Source: Treponema sp. (GTDB lineage Bacteria; Spirochaetota; Spirochaetia; Treponematales; Breznakiellaceae). Taken from it: DNA of 64,000 nucleotides. Shown here piece after piece: positions 16,950 to 28,100 of the stretch (positions are counted from its first letter, which is position 1; every line of letters starts with the position of its first letter). The stretch spans positions 1 to 64,000 of the forward strand of contig WQXG01000002.1 of NCBI GenBank assembly GCA_009784975.1. The letters are read 5' to 3'. The notes beneath the pieces are model-generated. The model ran no database searches. It had not been told where the DNA came from and worked only from the letters and a program-made list of their open reading frames with translations. The position numbers were made by a program, and so were the translations under genes.

Positions 16950-18797
16950 CTAATTTTGGGCCCTTACAGTAAAACTTAAATTGCCCGGCATAGACCAGAA
17001 ACGTCCGCCTTCCTGAACTACAAGGCGTATTGTGTAATAACCTAATGAATAATTGGCAGCGCTAACATTAAGGCTGTTGCCGGTTGCCGCTATCTGGTCA
17101 TTAATATACCAGGTATAGGTATGTCCTGATACCGGATTGGTCAATGTAAATGCTGCCGTACCGGGTGTTCCGGATTTGTAAATTGTGGGGTTAGCGTTTC
17201 CGGGAACAGAAAGACCCGCGCCCTGATCCGTTACGGTAAGCTGTACATTAACATTGCCTTTGCCGTATACGGTAACTGTACAATTGGCAGTAAAGTTACC
17301 ATCCGCTGTTGTTACTCTGACAGTCGCAGTACCTGCATTATTTGCGGTAACTGTTCCGTTAGTTGAAACGGTGACGGCACTGCCGGAAGCGATAGACCAT
17401 GTTACATCTTGATTGGTCGCGTTAGCCGGAGCTATAACAGCTGTTAGCTGATGTGTGTCGCCGACATACAGGGTAAGAGTGTTCGAAAGCGTAACTCCTG
17501 TAACAGGTACCCTTACGGTAACAGTACAATCGGCAGTAAAACCTCCGTCATCTGTAGTTACCCTGACAGTCGCTGTACCCGCGGAATTGGCAGTAACGGT
17601 GCCGTTTTGCGCTACAGAAACGGCAGTACCGGAAACGACAGACCATGATACATTTTTATTGGTTGCGTTAAACGGATCAAATGTCGGAACAAGCTGATGG
17701 TTGCCGCCGACATTCATGGTTAGAGTTGCCGGAATAGATACGCCTTTAACAGGGTAAACGACACCCTGGCTGAACATGAAATTCCAGTCAACAGGATTTA
17801 ATAAAAAATCACAACTGCCGTAATCTGATATTGTCCATTTGTTTCCTTTATTCGCGGTAATGTTATACGGAATAAAAGTCATTGTATTGCTTGCCGATAC
17901 AGACATATTGTTGGCTGCCGGAACAAACATCGCTCTGTTATTTTCGTTTGTAATGATAGCGGGGTCTGACAGACTGAAAGCGAATGTATTGGATGCCGCC
18001 ATATTCTGCCGGGTTTCAAAGTATCCAAGTTCATCTTCTGTCATTAAATATGATGAGGAGCCGACAATAAGCCATACATTTTTTATATTGTTACTGTAAT
18101 TTGCAGAAGTGAAAGTTTGCACGAGATTTGTAGTTTGTCCTTGATATATGTGCAGTACATCGCTCCAGAGCACCCGTCTTGCGCCATTGTCAGCGGCAAT
18201 AAGGTCTTTATCCAGACGTACTGTAGCCAGGTAGTGTCCGGCAGGAACAGCGGCATCATTGCCGGTTAAAGATGTTTTTATAATATTGTCTGCCGCTTTG
18301 TCTAACCGAATCAGGCTTATATTAATTAAATCCGGTGTAACGGCGGTGCTGGTTATATTCCATGTAAAGGTTCCGGTTCCCGCGTTCATCTCGCCAAAGA
18401 CAAGATAAACCGTAATCTGTACGGTTTGCCCGGCAATAACATTTACATTAATATCGTTTGCCGATGCAATCTGTGTAGTTCTTCCCGCTTCCAGGAATAT
18501 CTTGACATCAAGCTTCCAGCCGCCTTCGACAATTTCCAGCTGGCTAAGGTTAACGCCGGAAGTGCTGTTGGTAATTTCCATATCCGGCGCGCCGTTGGAA
18601 TTTTGGGTAAAGTTAAGCTGGAAAAAACTAAAGGAATAACTCGGAGGCAGTATTGTCCGTGCGGCATCTGAAGCAAATTGCAGCTTTAAATATCCTTTTC
18701 CGTCACCGGCAGAAACTGACGGTTCCACAAAACATCCTGCCAGGCTTGTCATGACGACAAGAACCGCTGTAATAATCGCAAAATAATTCGTTTTCAT
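16950..18797 (-). CDS. Secreted lipoprotein: shared N-module, two Big_2 domains, C-terminal module
   Basis: A 615-residue paralogue of the gene at 14516 (lipobox SLAGC, Cys22). It has the same N-terminal module (residues 25-340), two tandem Big_2 Ig domains at about 345-425 and 425-505 (VSIPATLTMNVGGNHQL and VTLSNTLTLYVGDTHQL), and the C-terminal module ending FWSMPGNLSFTVRAQN. It lacks the sandwich domain of its neighbour, so it looks like the minimal form of the family. It is the second gene of the operon, 15 nt after the small lipoprotein. It is probably surface exposed; its function is unknown. Confidence 0.8.
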   Translation of the reverse strand: MKTNYFAIITAVLVVMTSLAGCFVEPSVSAGDGKGYLKLQFASDAARTILPPSYSFSFFQLNFTQNSNGAPDMEITNSTSGVNLSQLEIVEGGWKLDVKIFLEAGRTTQIASANDINVNVIAGQTVQITVYLVFGEMNAGTGTFTWNITSTAVTPDLINISLIRLDKAADNIIKTSLTGNDAAVPAGHYLATVRLDKDLIAADNGARRVLWSDVLHIYQGQTTNLVQTFTSANYSNNIKNVWLIVGSSSYLMTEDELGYFETRQNMAASNTFAFSLSDPAIITNENNRAMFVPAANNMSVSASNTMTFIPYNITANKGNKWTISDYGSCDFLLNPVDWNFMFSQGVVYPVKGVSIPATLTMNVGGNHQLVPTFDPFNATNKNVSWSVVSGTAVSVAQNGTVTANSAGTATVRVTTDDGGFTADCTVTVRVPVTGVTLSNTLTLYVGDTHQLTAVIAPANATNQDVTWSIASGSAVTVSTNGTVTANNAGTATVRVTTADGNFTANCTVTVYGKGNVNVQLTVTDQGAGLSVPGNANPTIYKSGTPGTAAFTLTNPVSGHTYTWYINDQIAATGNSLNVSAANYSLGYYTIRLVVQEGGRFWSMPGNLSFTVRAQN

Positions 18798-18812
18798 TTT
18801 TCTTCTCCTGTT

Positions 18813-19250
18813 TTAATTACCAGCCATGACGGTAAAGCTTAAATTACCGGGTATCGACCAATATGAATTGTTAATTTGAACGGTAATACGTACCGTATAA
18901 TATCCTAATGAATAATCGGAGGCGTAAATTTCAAGTTCATTGCTCCTGTGCGCCTCTTCATTGTTTATATACCAGATATAAATATGATCAGATACGGGAT
19001 TGTTCAGCGTATATTTAACCGCACGGGGTTCTATGTATTTGTAAATTATCGCATCAGCAGAGCCTGATACATCAATTTCCTGCCCCTGATCCCGCATAGT
19101 AATATGTACATTTACTATGCCCTGTCCTTCACCCGGTTCATCCGGCTCATTACCCGATCCGCCGCCGCCGGAAGCCGGTTCTCTGCAGCCATTTGCCAAA
19201 ATGGCAATAATTGACAATGTTATAAACAAAAAGAGCAAGCGCTTTTTCAT
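18813..19250 (-). CDS. Small lipoprotein consisting of the C-terminal module alone
   Basis: A 145-residue lipoprotein: signal peptide and lipobox ANGC (Cys22), a Gly/Ser/Pro/Glu linker, then one copy of the module found at the C-termini of the next two genes (VNVHITMRDQGQEIDV ... YTVRITVQINNSYWSIPGNLSFTV). I chose the ATG at 19250, which follows GGGAGAAG, rather than the start at 19265. It is the promoter-proximal gene of the operon. Because it carries only this module, the module must be able to act by itself, perhaps as an anchor or binding domain. A 42-codon out-of-phase frame begins upstream at 19278. Confidence 0.75.
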   Translation of the reverse strand: MKKRLLFLFITLSIIAILANGCREPASGGGGSGNEPDEPGEGQGIVNVHITMRDQGQEIDVSGSADAIIYKYIEPRAVKYTLNNPVSDHIYIWYINNEEAHRSNELEIYASDYSLGYYTVRITVQINNSYWSIPGNLSFTVMAGN

Positions 19251-19488
19251 GAACTTCTCCCGCATAATCGCATAACATAGAATTTAACTCCTTTTTGAGC
19301 GTAAGGAAAGAAATATTAGCGTACTGTAATTGTATTATTCTGTCATATAGCAAATGTCTTATTATTCATATAAAGGATTTGATGTGAATCTATTGCAAAT
19401 TTTAATTGCTTTTTTCCATATATCGGGATAAATTTAAAGATATACGTTTTCCAAAAATAATTCATACACATATATTGCGGGGGTAGTT

Positions 19489-22400
19489 ATGAGAAATTTA
19501 GTAAAAATCGGCCTGTGTTTATCTTTGCTGTTTATTTTTGCAGCCTGTGATATGCCTATGGGTCTGGGAGATCCGGTAGATACCACACCTCCTCATATCG
19601 TCATTATCGCGCCTCATGACAACCAATGGATAGATTTAAACAGGGGCGATTCGCTTTTCCTGTACGGCACATGGTGGGATGATTTTGGTCCTGTAAGCAT
19701 TACTATCTCCGAATTAAACAACGGGTTTACATTTAACCAGCATACCGGTCTTAAAGAATTAACGGTAAACCAAAACGGCACATGGAGCGCGAGAATAGAA
19801 ATTGATGCCGAAGAAGTGGGGTATCAGGATTACCGTATTCAGGTATTGGTGAAGGATTCTTTTAATAATCAGGGGCAGGATATTGTAAACATAAGGCTTG
19901 CTCTTTTAGACCCGCTGATTCAATCGGTGTCAATTAAGCGTTATCTTGACAGCGGTTTGGGCGAACCCTTGGCGGGTCTTCAGAGCCGCGCGTTCTACGA
20001 AGAGCGTATTAATTTCGGCATTGCGGGATATCAAAAAATTAAATGGACAGACGAAGTTGGTATCGGGGTTGATTATTTCCAGAACGAAGCGTTTACCCTC
20101 GCCGTCCATTTTACCGGCAGTTTTGAAGGTGTCGCGGGGAGCCGAATGTGGGTTGTGGAAGAAGTCCTGGATGAGAACACAGGGCTAATGATAACAAGAA
20201 GAATTACAACCGATATAGACGGGCTTGCTCCGTCACGGCAAGTTAACTCGGAAGGTTATGAAGATAAATACAGACCCGAATGGGATATTAATGCTTTACA
20301 AATGGAAAACTGGAGGTCTTCGCTGTCAAGCGGTCCGCACCATATAGGATTTGAAATATGGGCATGGAACGACGCTAACTGGGGCGAATACGGACCGATT
20401 AATGACGCGGCGTATCAGAGCCAGATAAAATTCGGCACGGTTTGGTATCCCGCTTCGGACAGGCCGCATATCAATGTGATGGATTTTCCGGATATCGCTT
20501 CGGGGATAATCGCCGTTGAACCGATGGGAAACTTAAGAATTGAATTTTACGATGACGATGAGCTTTGTGAAATTTACGCCGGTTTAATTTTAAAAGAAAG
20601 CTTTGACGCGTTAAGGGGAAGTGAAAGCGAAGCCGCCTATATTGAATCGCTTATAGTGAATGCAGACAGGCGGAATCAAATTATCAGCATGATGGCGCTG
20701 TCCAATCTGTATGATCCGCTTTTAAGCGGACCTGACAGGCGGCGGCAGATAATCAACCTTAATGCGGGTACTGTCGGGGAATACCGGCTTATTGCCATGG
20801 TAATGGATGTTAAAGGCGGATGGGAAACCCATTACGGCGGGGAACAGGGGGAGAGTCTCTGGAATGTGCATCCGCCTCTGCAAGTTCATGTTCGCAGCGC
20901 TAATTCGCCGATTATCATTGTTAATAACCCCGCGTCGGAAAATACTTTCCCGGCGCTTAACGGGACAAAGTTTAATCTTGCCGGTTATACAATTGACGCG
21001 CAGGTTGTTCAGTGGGTTCAAATCGCGTGGGTGCCCAATTCTATAAGCGATTTTGTCGCCGCGGCTGAAACCGCGCTTAGGGCGGTAGGGACAGTTCTGC
21101 CTCCGGGGCAAAGGATAACCCAGGATGAAATTGTTATATGGAAAGTTCCAGTATCCGAAGGAGAAACGATAATATTAAACAACACTGAATATATACGCAA
21201 TAATTTTTCTCTGGAGCTGGATATACTGGATGATTTCCCCGGCGAGTCAAGAAACAGCAAACGTTTTGTAATTCAAGCCAGAAATGTAGGCGGGACGGAT
21301 TCCTTTAAATCTTTCCGGCTGGCAGGTTACAACACCCAGCCCACGCTCACTTTGTTTTATCCGTATCAGGAAATGCTTATTCATGATACAAACGCAGATC
21401 TTATCCTGCACATGAGCGCGAGCGCCGCGCACGGAATAGGCATTAAACAGGAAAGTTTAAAAATAACCGATGTAACGGGTTACCCGAATAATAACCCCGA
21501 TTACGGCAGTATCGAGGATCCCAATCCGGTTCTGAATGAAAAAAAATATATAGTACCAAGAGAATTTGTAAATGCCTATTTTACCCAGGGTTCGCAAAGG
21601 ACATATCGGTTTGAGGCAGAAGATATTCTGGGTAACAGAATCGAGATGCAGAGAAATATTATCATGTCCAATGTTCCGGCTCTTTTATACATTACAACAA
21701 GCACAGGACCCGGATTGTACAAGGAAGGAGACGAACTGCGTTTTGAAGCGGTGTTTTCAATGCCTGTAAAGGTATCAAGGGCAAGCGGCGCGCAATTCCC
21801 CAGACTTAAATTGTATTTCAGTAACCCGGGCGATCTTGAACCGGCTCCCAGCGCGTATGCGGAATATATGGAAGGTTTTACAGGAAACACCCTTATATTC
21901 ACATATACCGTACAATCCGGAGACAGTTCCAGTAAGCTGCATACTTCCTTGAACCCAATTTATCTGCCCCCGGGCGTAGCTCTTGAAACAATGGAAAATG
22001 TCTCAGGCGGAGACAATGTTAATGCGATAATAAGTTTTTTTAATCACGATAACAGTTTACAAAGCAGAGCCGCAATGGAGCTGGATGGTGTCCGTCCCAG
22101 AATTGACAGGGTAACTTTTGCCCAGACAGGGATTGGCGGCTACTCTTACTTTAATAACGGAAAAATAATTACAATGAGACTTAGGGCTACAGAACGTGTG
22201 CAGGTTTCCGGCTCACCCCGGGCTTATATAAGTTTTGGAAGCACAACGGTATACGCGGATTTTTCATCCGTAAGGCATGATGGGAATATCAGTATCCTTG
22301 AATTTACATGGCTTGTTAATGCAGCAAATGTTCCTGAGACCCAGCTTTCCTGGGCAGCCGGCTGGCTAACTACATCTTCAGGTACGGCATTGACGCTTGC

Positions 22401-25176
22401 AACCGAAGATACAATTACCGACATGGCTGGAAACCTGATAGACATCAGTACCCTTCCCGCGGTTAATGAAAGGAACGGGAATACCGCGAATGAAAGGGCG
22501 TTTATTATTACAGCCCAGCCGCCCGCGCCAGGATATACTCTTCATGCGACCAATACCGGAAATCCTGCCGCGATTGCGGGCAGTCCAATTCTTGCAAATA
22601 CAGCAAGATATATCAGGGTAACTTCCACTGTTACAGGAGCGCAGATTTATTATTCACTGCGCGGCGGCATAGAGCCGGTGAATCTTGCGGTTAACGCGTT
22701 CGGCACGCTTGCGGACAGTGATAATGCCAACAGGGATAAAAGCACTTACATTCCTTCGGAATATGCCGTAACAGCATGGCAGATTGACAGGGCGGGGAAT
22801 ACTTCCGCATTTGCCGCCGAGCGCAGTGTTGTAATAAATTCACGTGCGCCGGAACTTTACTCAATAAGCAGCGCTTTGTCGGACGGCTGGCATCCTGCGG
22901 GAGCGTCCGCAACTTTCCGCCTGCATTTTTCGCGTCCTGTAAGGGCAAATGCAATTCATACAACCGGCGCTCCTGTCCGCCTTACACTCATGGGTACTAC
23001 AGGCGGTAATGTTAGTGAAATGCTTATAACCATGACAACCAATATTAATAATACCCTTAACACGGTATTCTCTTTTACAGGTAATATCCCGTCCGGCATA
23101 CGGATGAGCGATATTAAGGTAACAAGGATTGAGCTCTCAAATGTAGTAGATGAATACGGAAACGCGCTTCCAATTTGGGAAGACCGCGCTAACGAAACCG
23201 TAACCCAAAGACCCATAACGACCGCGTCCGCATTTAACCTGAACCGTCCAAATTTGCATATTGTTTCTGTGCGGCCGGGTATTGTAAATTATACCCCGGC
23301 AAGACCGGGCGCCGCCTCTCTTGGTAACGGCGGTACAATGACTGCTGCTATGAATAACACAATTACTCTGGAATTTGACCGTGAAGTGTGGGCGCAGGCA
23401 GGAGGTCTTATTACCGTGCGTCCCTGGGGAACATGGGCGCTTCCGCCAATTCTTTCTACCGGGGAACTGGACTCTCTTCTTAATTCTACCTTCCCGGCTA
23501 TGAATACAAGTTTACCTGATATTTCAGGTTTAACTCCCGCAGCTCGAATCACAGAGTATCAACGCAGACTCATGTGGGTAAGGTCTGACGGATTACCGGC
23601 AGCTCAGTATAATGCAAACGGAAGCCACTATAATTACAATTATTACATAAGCAACACAAACGGAGTTGTTGATATAAACGGAAGAGTCCGCCCGGATACA
23701 TCAGGTAAATGGGTATTGGGTTTCCGTTACGATCTTTACGGGGACGCAACAGAACAGCGGTTGCGGGATGTTTTTAACGCCGCAAAATGGAAATGGCAGG
23801 AAATACCTTCTTCTTCCGGGGCGGTTACAATAAATACAGCAAACCGCAGATTAGTCACCATCAGACTGGACACTCTTGAAGCTGGACGTATTTGGGAAGT
23901 TATTATAAACGAAGGAGCATTCCGTGATGCGGCAGGCAATGTAAATGATCCTATAGCATCAACAAATACTGCGGGAGAGGGATACCGTTTCTGGTCTGAG
24001 GGAACGGCAAAACCTGTTATCCGCGCTGATAAACATTCACACGGCGACCATTACCATGGAAATGAATTCAGAGGTAATCAGGTTACACGCCCTGTTATTG
24101 ATGCCAGAATACGCATAGACAGCGAAACGCCCGGCGCTAATATTCATTACAGTACTATTAGGACAAGCTACACTCCGGCAGTTGGCGCAGAGGTATTTAC
24201 CAGTGCTGATGATACAGGCGCAGGTTTCTTCGGACACCCTTCGGTTCTGGCAGGCAATGCCGGCGGTAATGCCGTTACAGGAAATGCCAACAACACAATC
24301 GGTAACGGTGGTAATCAAAACCCGCCGCCTTCGAACGGCGGTTTCTTTACCGGTCTTCTGGTTCCGATACGGAATCAAACAACGAATGCGGATATTCCAA
24401 TAGCGCAAAATGGAACCATAAGCTGGAGTGATTTAATCGCTTTAACACCGCAAGGTGCGGGCGGGCAGAGCTACCGTGTTGTTAATGCGGGTACAGGAGC
24501 GCCTGGTAATGGCGGCAATGCCGCGGTATTTACCGGCACAAGAACTTTTGAATATTTCTTTTATGCGGGAGATGCTTTTGGTACGGTTAGCAACACTGTT
24601 GCAGATGATACCGATGCGCGGTTATATACAGGCAGGCGGGATTATATCGCAGCTATTGCGGAAAAAGCGCAGGTAAATGACGGTGCTTCTGCAGGGGGCG
24701 CCTTAACGGCTTCGGCTGCGGCTTACGAGGGAGTTTATAAAACAACCCTGCTGTACAGAAATTTAGGCGGTTATTCAAATCGCTTTTTAATACAGGGGTT
24801 TGACCAGCCGGTAGTTCCGTCAACACCGGGTTTCCCATTGCGCCTAACGTATGTTGATACTCCGCCTGCGCCCTTTAACGGACCTGAGTTTACGTATTAT
24901 ACAAAGCAGGCATACCGTCAGGGCGGATCTCTGCCGAATGGCGGTAATACTGCTGGTGCAAATGCTGCGGGCAGGACAAACAATAACTATATATGGGTAA
25001 CATGGGATATTGTTACCGACTGGTATCAGACAGGAAAGGGTGTTGGCACGCAATTTAACTTTATGCAGCGGAATAATTATAATTATAATGCTGTATTGGC
25101 TACTTACGGAGCTGTTACATATCGTTATATGCAAAATTACACAGGCGGTGAAAATCCGGCTGGTACTACCCAATAA
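19489..25176 (+). CDS. Giant Ig-like repeat lipoprotein, paralogue 1
   Basis: A 1895-residue lipoprotein with signal peptide and lipobox FAAC (Cys20, Asp at +2). No enzyme motif was found. The protein is a chain of beta-sandwich repeats. From about residues 730, 868, 1121 and 1256 there are units of the form G-x-Y-x-x-G-x-x-I/L-x-F-x-x-x-F-x-x-P-V followed by F-x-Y-x-V-x-x-G-D, typical of bacterial Ig-like repeats in adhesins. Near 1536 (IDSETPGANIHYST) a unit resembles the CHB_HEX_C Ig-like fold. Gly/Asn-rich stretches lie at about 1590-1630. The ATG has GGGGG 5 nt upstream. The next gene is colinear over its whole length and starts 12 nt later, so this is a tandem duplication. Probably a long surface fibre or adhesin (inferred). 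Confidence 0.8.
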   Translation: MRNLVKIGLCLSLLFIFAACDMPMGLGDPVDTTPPHIVIIAPHDNQWIDLNRGDSLFLYGTWWDDFGPVSITISELNNGFTFNQHTGLKELTVNQNGTWSARIEIDAEEVGYQDYRIQVLVKDSFNNQGQDIVNIRLALLDPLIQSVSIKRYLDSGLGEPLAGLQSRAFYEERINFGIAGYQKIKWTDEVGIGVDYFQNEAFTLAVHFTGSFEGVAGSRMWVVEEVLDENTGLMITRRITTDIDGLAPSRQVNSEGYEDKYRPEWDINALQMENWRSSLSSGPHHIGFEIWAWNDANWGEYGPINDAAYQSQIKFGTVWYPASDRPHINVMDFPDIASGIIAVEPMGNLRIEFYDDDELCEIYAGLILKESFDALRGSESEAAYIESLIVNADRRNQIISMMALSNLYDPLLSGPDRRRQIINLNAGTVGEYRLIAMVMDVKGGWETHYGGEQGESLWNVHPPLQVHVRSANSPIIIVNNPASENTFPALNGTKFNLAGYTIDAQVVQWVQIAWVPNSISDFVAAAETALRAVGTVLPPGQRITQDEIVIWKVPVSEGETIILNNTEYIRNNFSLELDILDDFPGESRNSKRFVIQARNVGGTDSFKSFRLAGYNTQPTLTLFYPYQEMLIHDTNADLILHMSASAAHGIGIKQESLKITDVTGYPNNNPDYGSIEDPNPVLNEKKYIVPREFVNAYFTQGSQRTYRFEAEDILGNRIEMQRNIIMSNVPALLYITTSTGPGLYKEGDELRFEAVFSMPVKVSRASGAQFPRLKLYFSNPGDLEPAPSAYAEYMEGFTGNTLIFTYTVQSGDSSSKLHTSLNPIYLPPGVALETMENVSGGDNVNAIISFFNHDNSLQSRAAMELDGVRPRIDRVTFAQTGIGGYSYFNNGKIITMRLRATERVQVSGSPRAYISFGSTTVYADFSSVRHDGNISILEFTWLVNAANVPETQLSWAAGWLTTSSGTALTLATEDTITDMAGNLIDISTLPAVNERNGNTANERAFIITAQPPAPGYTLHATNTGNPAAIAGSPILANTARYIRVTSTVTGAQIYYSLRGGIEPVNLAVNAFGTLADSDNANRDKSTYIPSEYAVTAWQIDRAGNTSAFAAERSVVINSRAPELYSISSALSDGWHPAGASATFRLHFSRPVRANAIHTTGAPVRLTLMGTTGGNVSEMLITMTTNINNTLNTVFSFTGNIPSGIRMSDIKVTRIELSNVVDEYGNALPIWEDRANETVTQRPITTASAFNLNRPNLHIVSVRPGIVNYTPARPGAASLGNGGTMTAAMNNTITLEFDREVWAQAGGLITVRPWGTWALPPILSTGELDSLLNSTFPAMNTSLPDISGLTPAARITEYQRRLMWVRSDGLPAAQYNANGSHYNYNYYISNTNGVVDINGRVRPDTSGKWVLGFRYDLYGDATEQRLRDVFNAAKWKWQEIPSSSGAVTINTANRRLVTIRLDTLEAGRIWEVIINEGAFRDAAGNVNDPIASTNTAGEGYRFWSEGTAKPVIRADKHSHGDHYHGNEFRGNQVTRPVIDARIRIDSETPGANIHYSTIRTSYTPAVGAEVFTSADDTGAGFFGHPSVLAGNAGGNAVTGNANNTIGNGGNQNPPPSNGGFFTGLLVPIRNQTTNADIPIAQNGTISWSDLIALTPQGAGGQSYRVVNAGTGAPGNGGNAAVFTGTRTFEYFFYAGDAFGTVSNTVADDTDARLYTGRRDYIAAIAEKAQVNDGASAGGALTASAAAYEGVYKTTLLYRNLGGYSNRFLIQGFDQPVVPSTPGFPLRLTYVDTPPAPFNGPEFTYYTKQAYRQGGSLPNGGNTAGANAAGRTNNNYIWVTWDIVTDWYQTGKGVGTQFNFMQRNNYNYNAVLATYGAVTYRYMQNYTGGENPAGTTQ

Positions 25177-25188
25177 GGAGAAAAGAAC

Positions 25189-28100
25189 ATGAAACAAAAT
25201 AAGTTTTTATTTTTGGCAATAATTATAACAATGCTTGTTTTTTCAGCCTGCGAAGACGGTGTCGGCCTTGGCGCGAGACTGGTTTTGGAAGGACCTGTTG
25301 TTTCCATTAATTCTCCTTCCGCGCTTGAAGGGCAGCAGGATATTACTGTAAGTAATGTTTTCGCTTTAAGCGGGTCTATTACCAGCGACAGCAGAATCGG
25401 TATTTTGGAAATAAGTATGGTCTACTTTGACCGGCTGGAAGGGGTTCTTCCCGCAGAACGCGAGTGGCGCTGGAATAACAGCTGGCAATACAGGGAATTG
25501 GTGGATGCTTACAATAATATTTATTCCTCCTGGCAGCCGTATACCATAGATGTATACGAAAGTTATATTGATCCTGATGCAAGCGTATATATCAACCCTC
25601 CTATATGGCAGGTGTTAAGCGGTACAGTAAACTGGAATCTTCCTGTATTGATGATAGATAACCCTACATCCAGAGATTATTTTATCACCATAAGCGCGGC
25701 AGATGTTACGGGGCGCAGGGACGCGAATTCCACCCAAAAGCTAAAAGTTACCTATGATAACAATGAGCCTAACCTGATTGTTTTAAAACCGCAATTGTAC
25801 AGGGGTTCTCAATCCGGGGAATGGTATAGGCTGCATCCCGGTTACCCGCTGACAGAAAATGAAGAAGTAATATTTAACACCTGGATTTATGATCCCGTGA
25901 ATAGGCCTGATGAAACATTCAGCTTTATTAATAACTGGGTTACAGGTCCAATAGATTTTGAATGGGAAATTGACAAGGAAATAATCGGCTCGTTTTATCT
26001 TAACCTTGAATTTACCAGCCGGCATTATATCCGCTACCCGTATCACAGTTCCAACGGAGATCAGAAAATTATTTATTTTGATTATCAGTGGGACGAGACA
26101 GGTGTGGGCGGCAGCCTGCCAAAACGCGGTACTTTTAAAGACGGTCCCGAACCGATAGGAGCAAATGTCGGTTTATTTACCAAAATACGCGATGCCGTTA
26201 CGTATGAAGACCTTATAGTCCGGGATGACGAGCGAAACCCGATTGATGGGGCAGAAGTATCCAAAGATTCATACACCCCCATGCAGGTAATTTCCATGGT
26301 TGAAGACGGAGCCGGCAATATGTCGCATAGATCCAACGGCTGGTTCGCGTATTTCCCCAGAGCGGACAAACCATGGGCGCGGATAGATTTTGGAAGAAAG
26401 TTTGCATACGACGATGAAGAAATCCCGTTAAACGCGCCTGAGTTAAAATATATCTGGACAAACGAATCAATTAATACCAATGCCGCATACGATAACGATG
26501 GAGTTGATTCGCTTGAATGGACGCTTTACAAATTAATAGAAGGTACGCTTGATGTGGATACCGGATCGGGACCCTGGACAGGTTCTGTTACGGACAGCGG
26601 TTTTCTTTTTAGTGTGGATAAACGCAGCCGTCCATGGGCTTTTAAAGCCGAAGGCGAATACGGGGTAGGAAGATTTAAAATTGTTGTCACCGTTAAAGAT
26701 ATTAAAGGTCTTGAAAGCGAACCCCAGATTGCATTTTTTACAATAGAAAGCAATACCACACCTACGGTAAAAACAATTTCCAGTCCTTCTGATACCGCGA
26801 CTTTATGGGGCAATAACAAAGGCGATTTTGATGTCCGCGGTATAGCTCAAGTGCTTGGGACAGGCGGCGTTAGTGTGGATCGTGTAAGCATCGCATGGAT
26901 AAAGCCCCATCCGGATCCGGATGTTTTTGCTGCCCGGGAACTTTTATATACCGATCGCTCATACGCAAATTGGGACAGAGCCATAAGTCCCGGTGCTGCC
27001 GGTTTCTTTGACAGTAATGACAGCAGGGTTTGGGAAATCCCGTTAGCCAATATTACCAATATGGGCGTTAACAGCGAAAGCGAGTTAACGGAATACGAAT
27101 TTTATTTAACCTTGAATCTTTTTGAACATTTGAATATCGGACCGGATCAATATCCGCATTCGGATCAGGTTTTCTTTGTCCGCGTTTTAAGTAATGTCGG
27201 CGGGGAACGTGTGCGCTCATCTGTAAAATCATTTGGATCATTGGGCGATCTGGAAAAGCCGGTTCTTACGATAGAAAGAATAATTATTACAGATAACAAT
27301 ACGTCAAAAACATATACGAACAATTCCGGTTTTGGAATGATCTCCCTTATTGACGCAGGTGATAAAATGCGCGTGGAAGGGACATGGAACGACGATTCAT
27401 GGAGTAAATGGGACGGTATAGATTCTGCGGAACGCCTGAAATTTTTTAAAGATTTTAAAGTTTCATGGAAAGGGCAGGGCGGGGACAGCTTTGAATTTGA
27501 AATAGGCGGAGCATTATCCGCCGATGGAACCTGGCTAAGCGATGAATATACATTTGAGCAGAGAAATACCGACGCCTTTATTTCCCTGAGCATGGGGCTT
27601 ACAGACCTGAATGATAAAAACAATGAAACGGTCAGCGAAATGCTCCTGATAGAAACGGAAATGCCTACGTTAATCCGTATTTCCAGTGAAGTAAGCGATG
27701 GTTTTTACGGCGAGTTTAAAAATACATATCCTCTTCAGCCGGGGTCGCGGTTTATCGAAATTTTCCTTGGCTTTAATATTCCGGTAAAATTCTTTGAGAA
27801 TGAAGGATTGCCGCATTACTGGCCGCCCGATCCGCTGGAAGCTCCCTATCTGTTATTAAATAACGGAGGCAGGGCGTATTATTACGACGGTAACGGAACA
27901 AACAGACTTATCTTCAGATACTTTATTGACGGTGTGGCAAACCCGTCAAATATGCCTACGGTTCCTTCTGATGTCTTGGATTACAAGGGAGATTCAACTT
28001 TCCCGCAAAGGCTTCATGTTGAAGATATTGTCTGGACAGCAAGATACCCCGCGTCAGGTTTAACAAGTATTATAGAAGACAGCACAACACAGGCTGTTAT

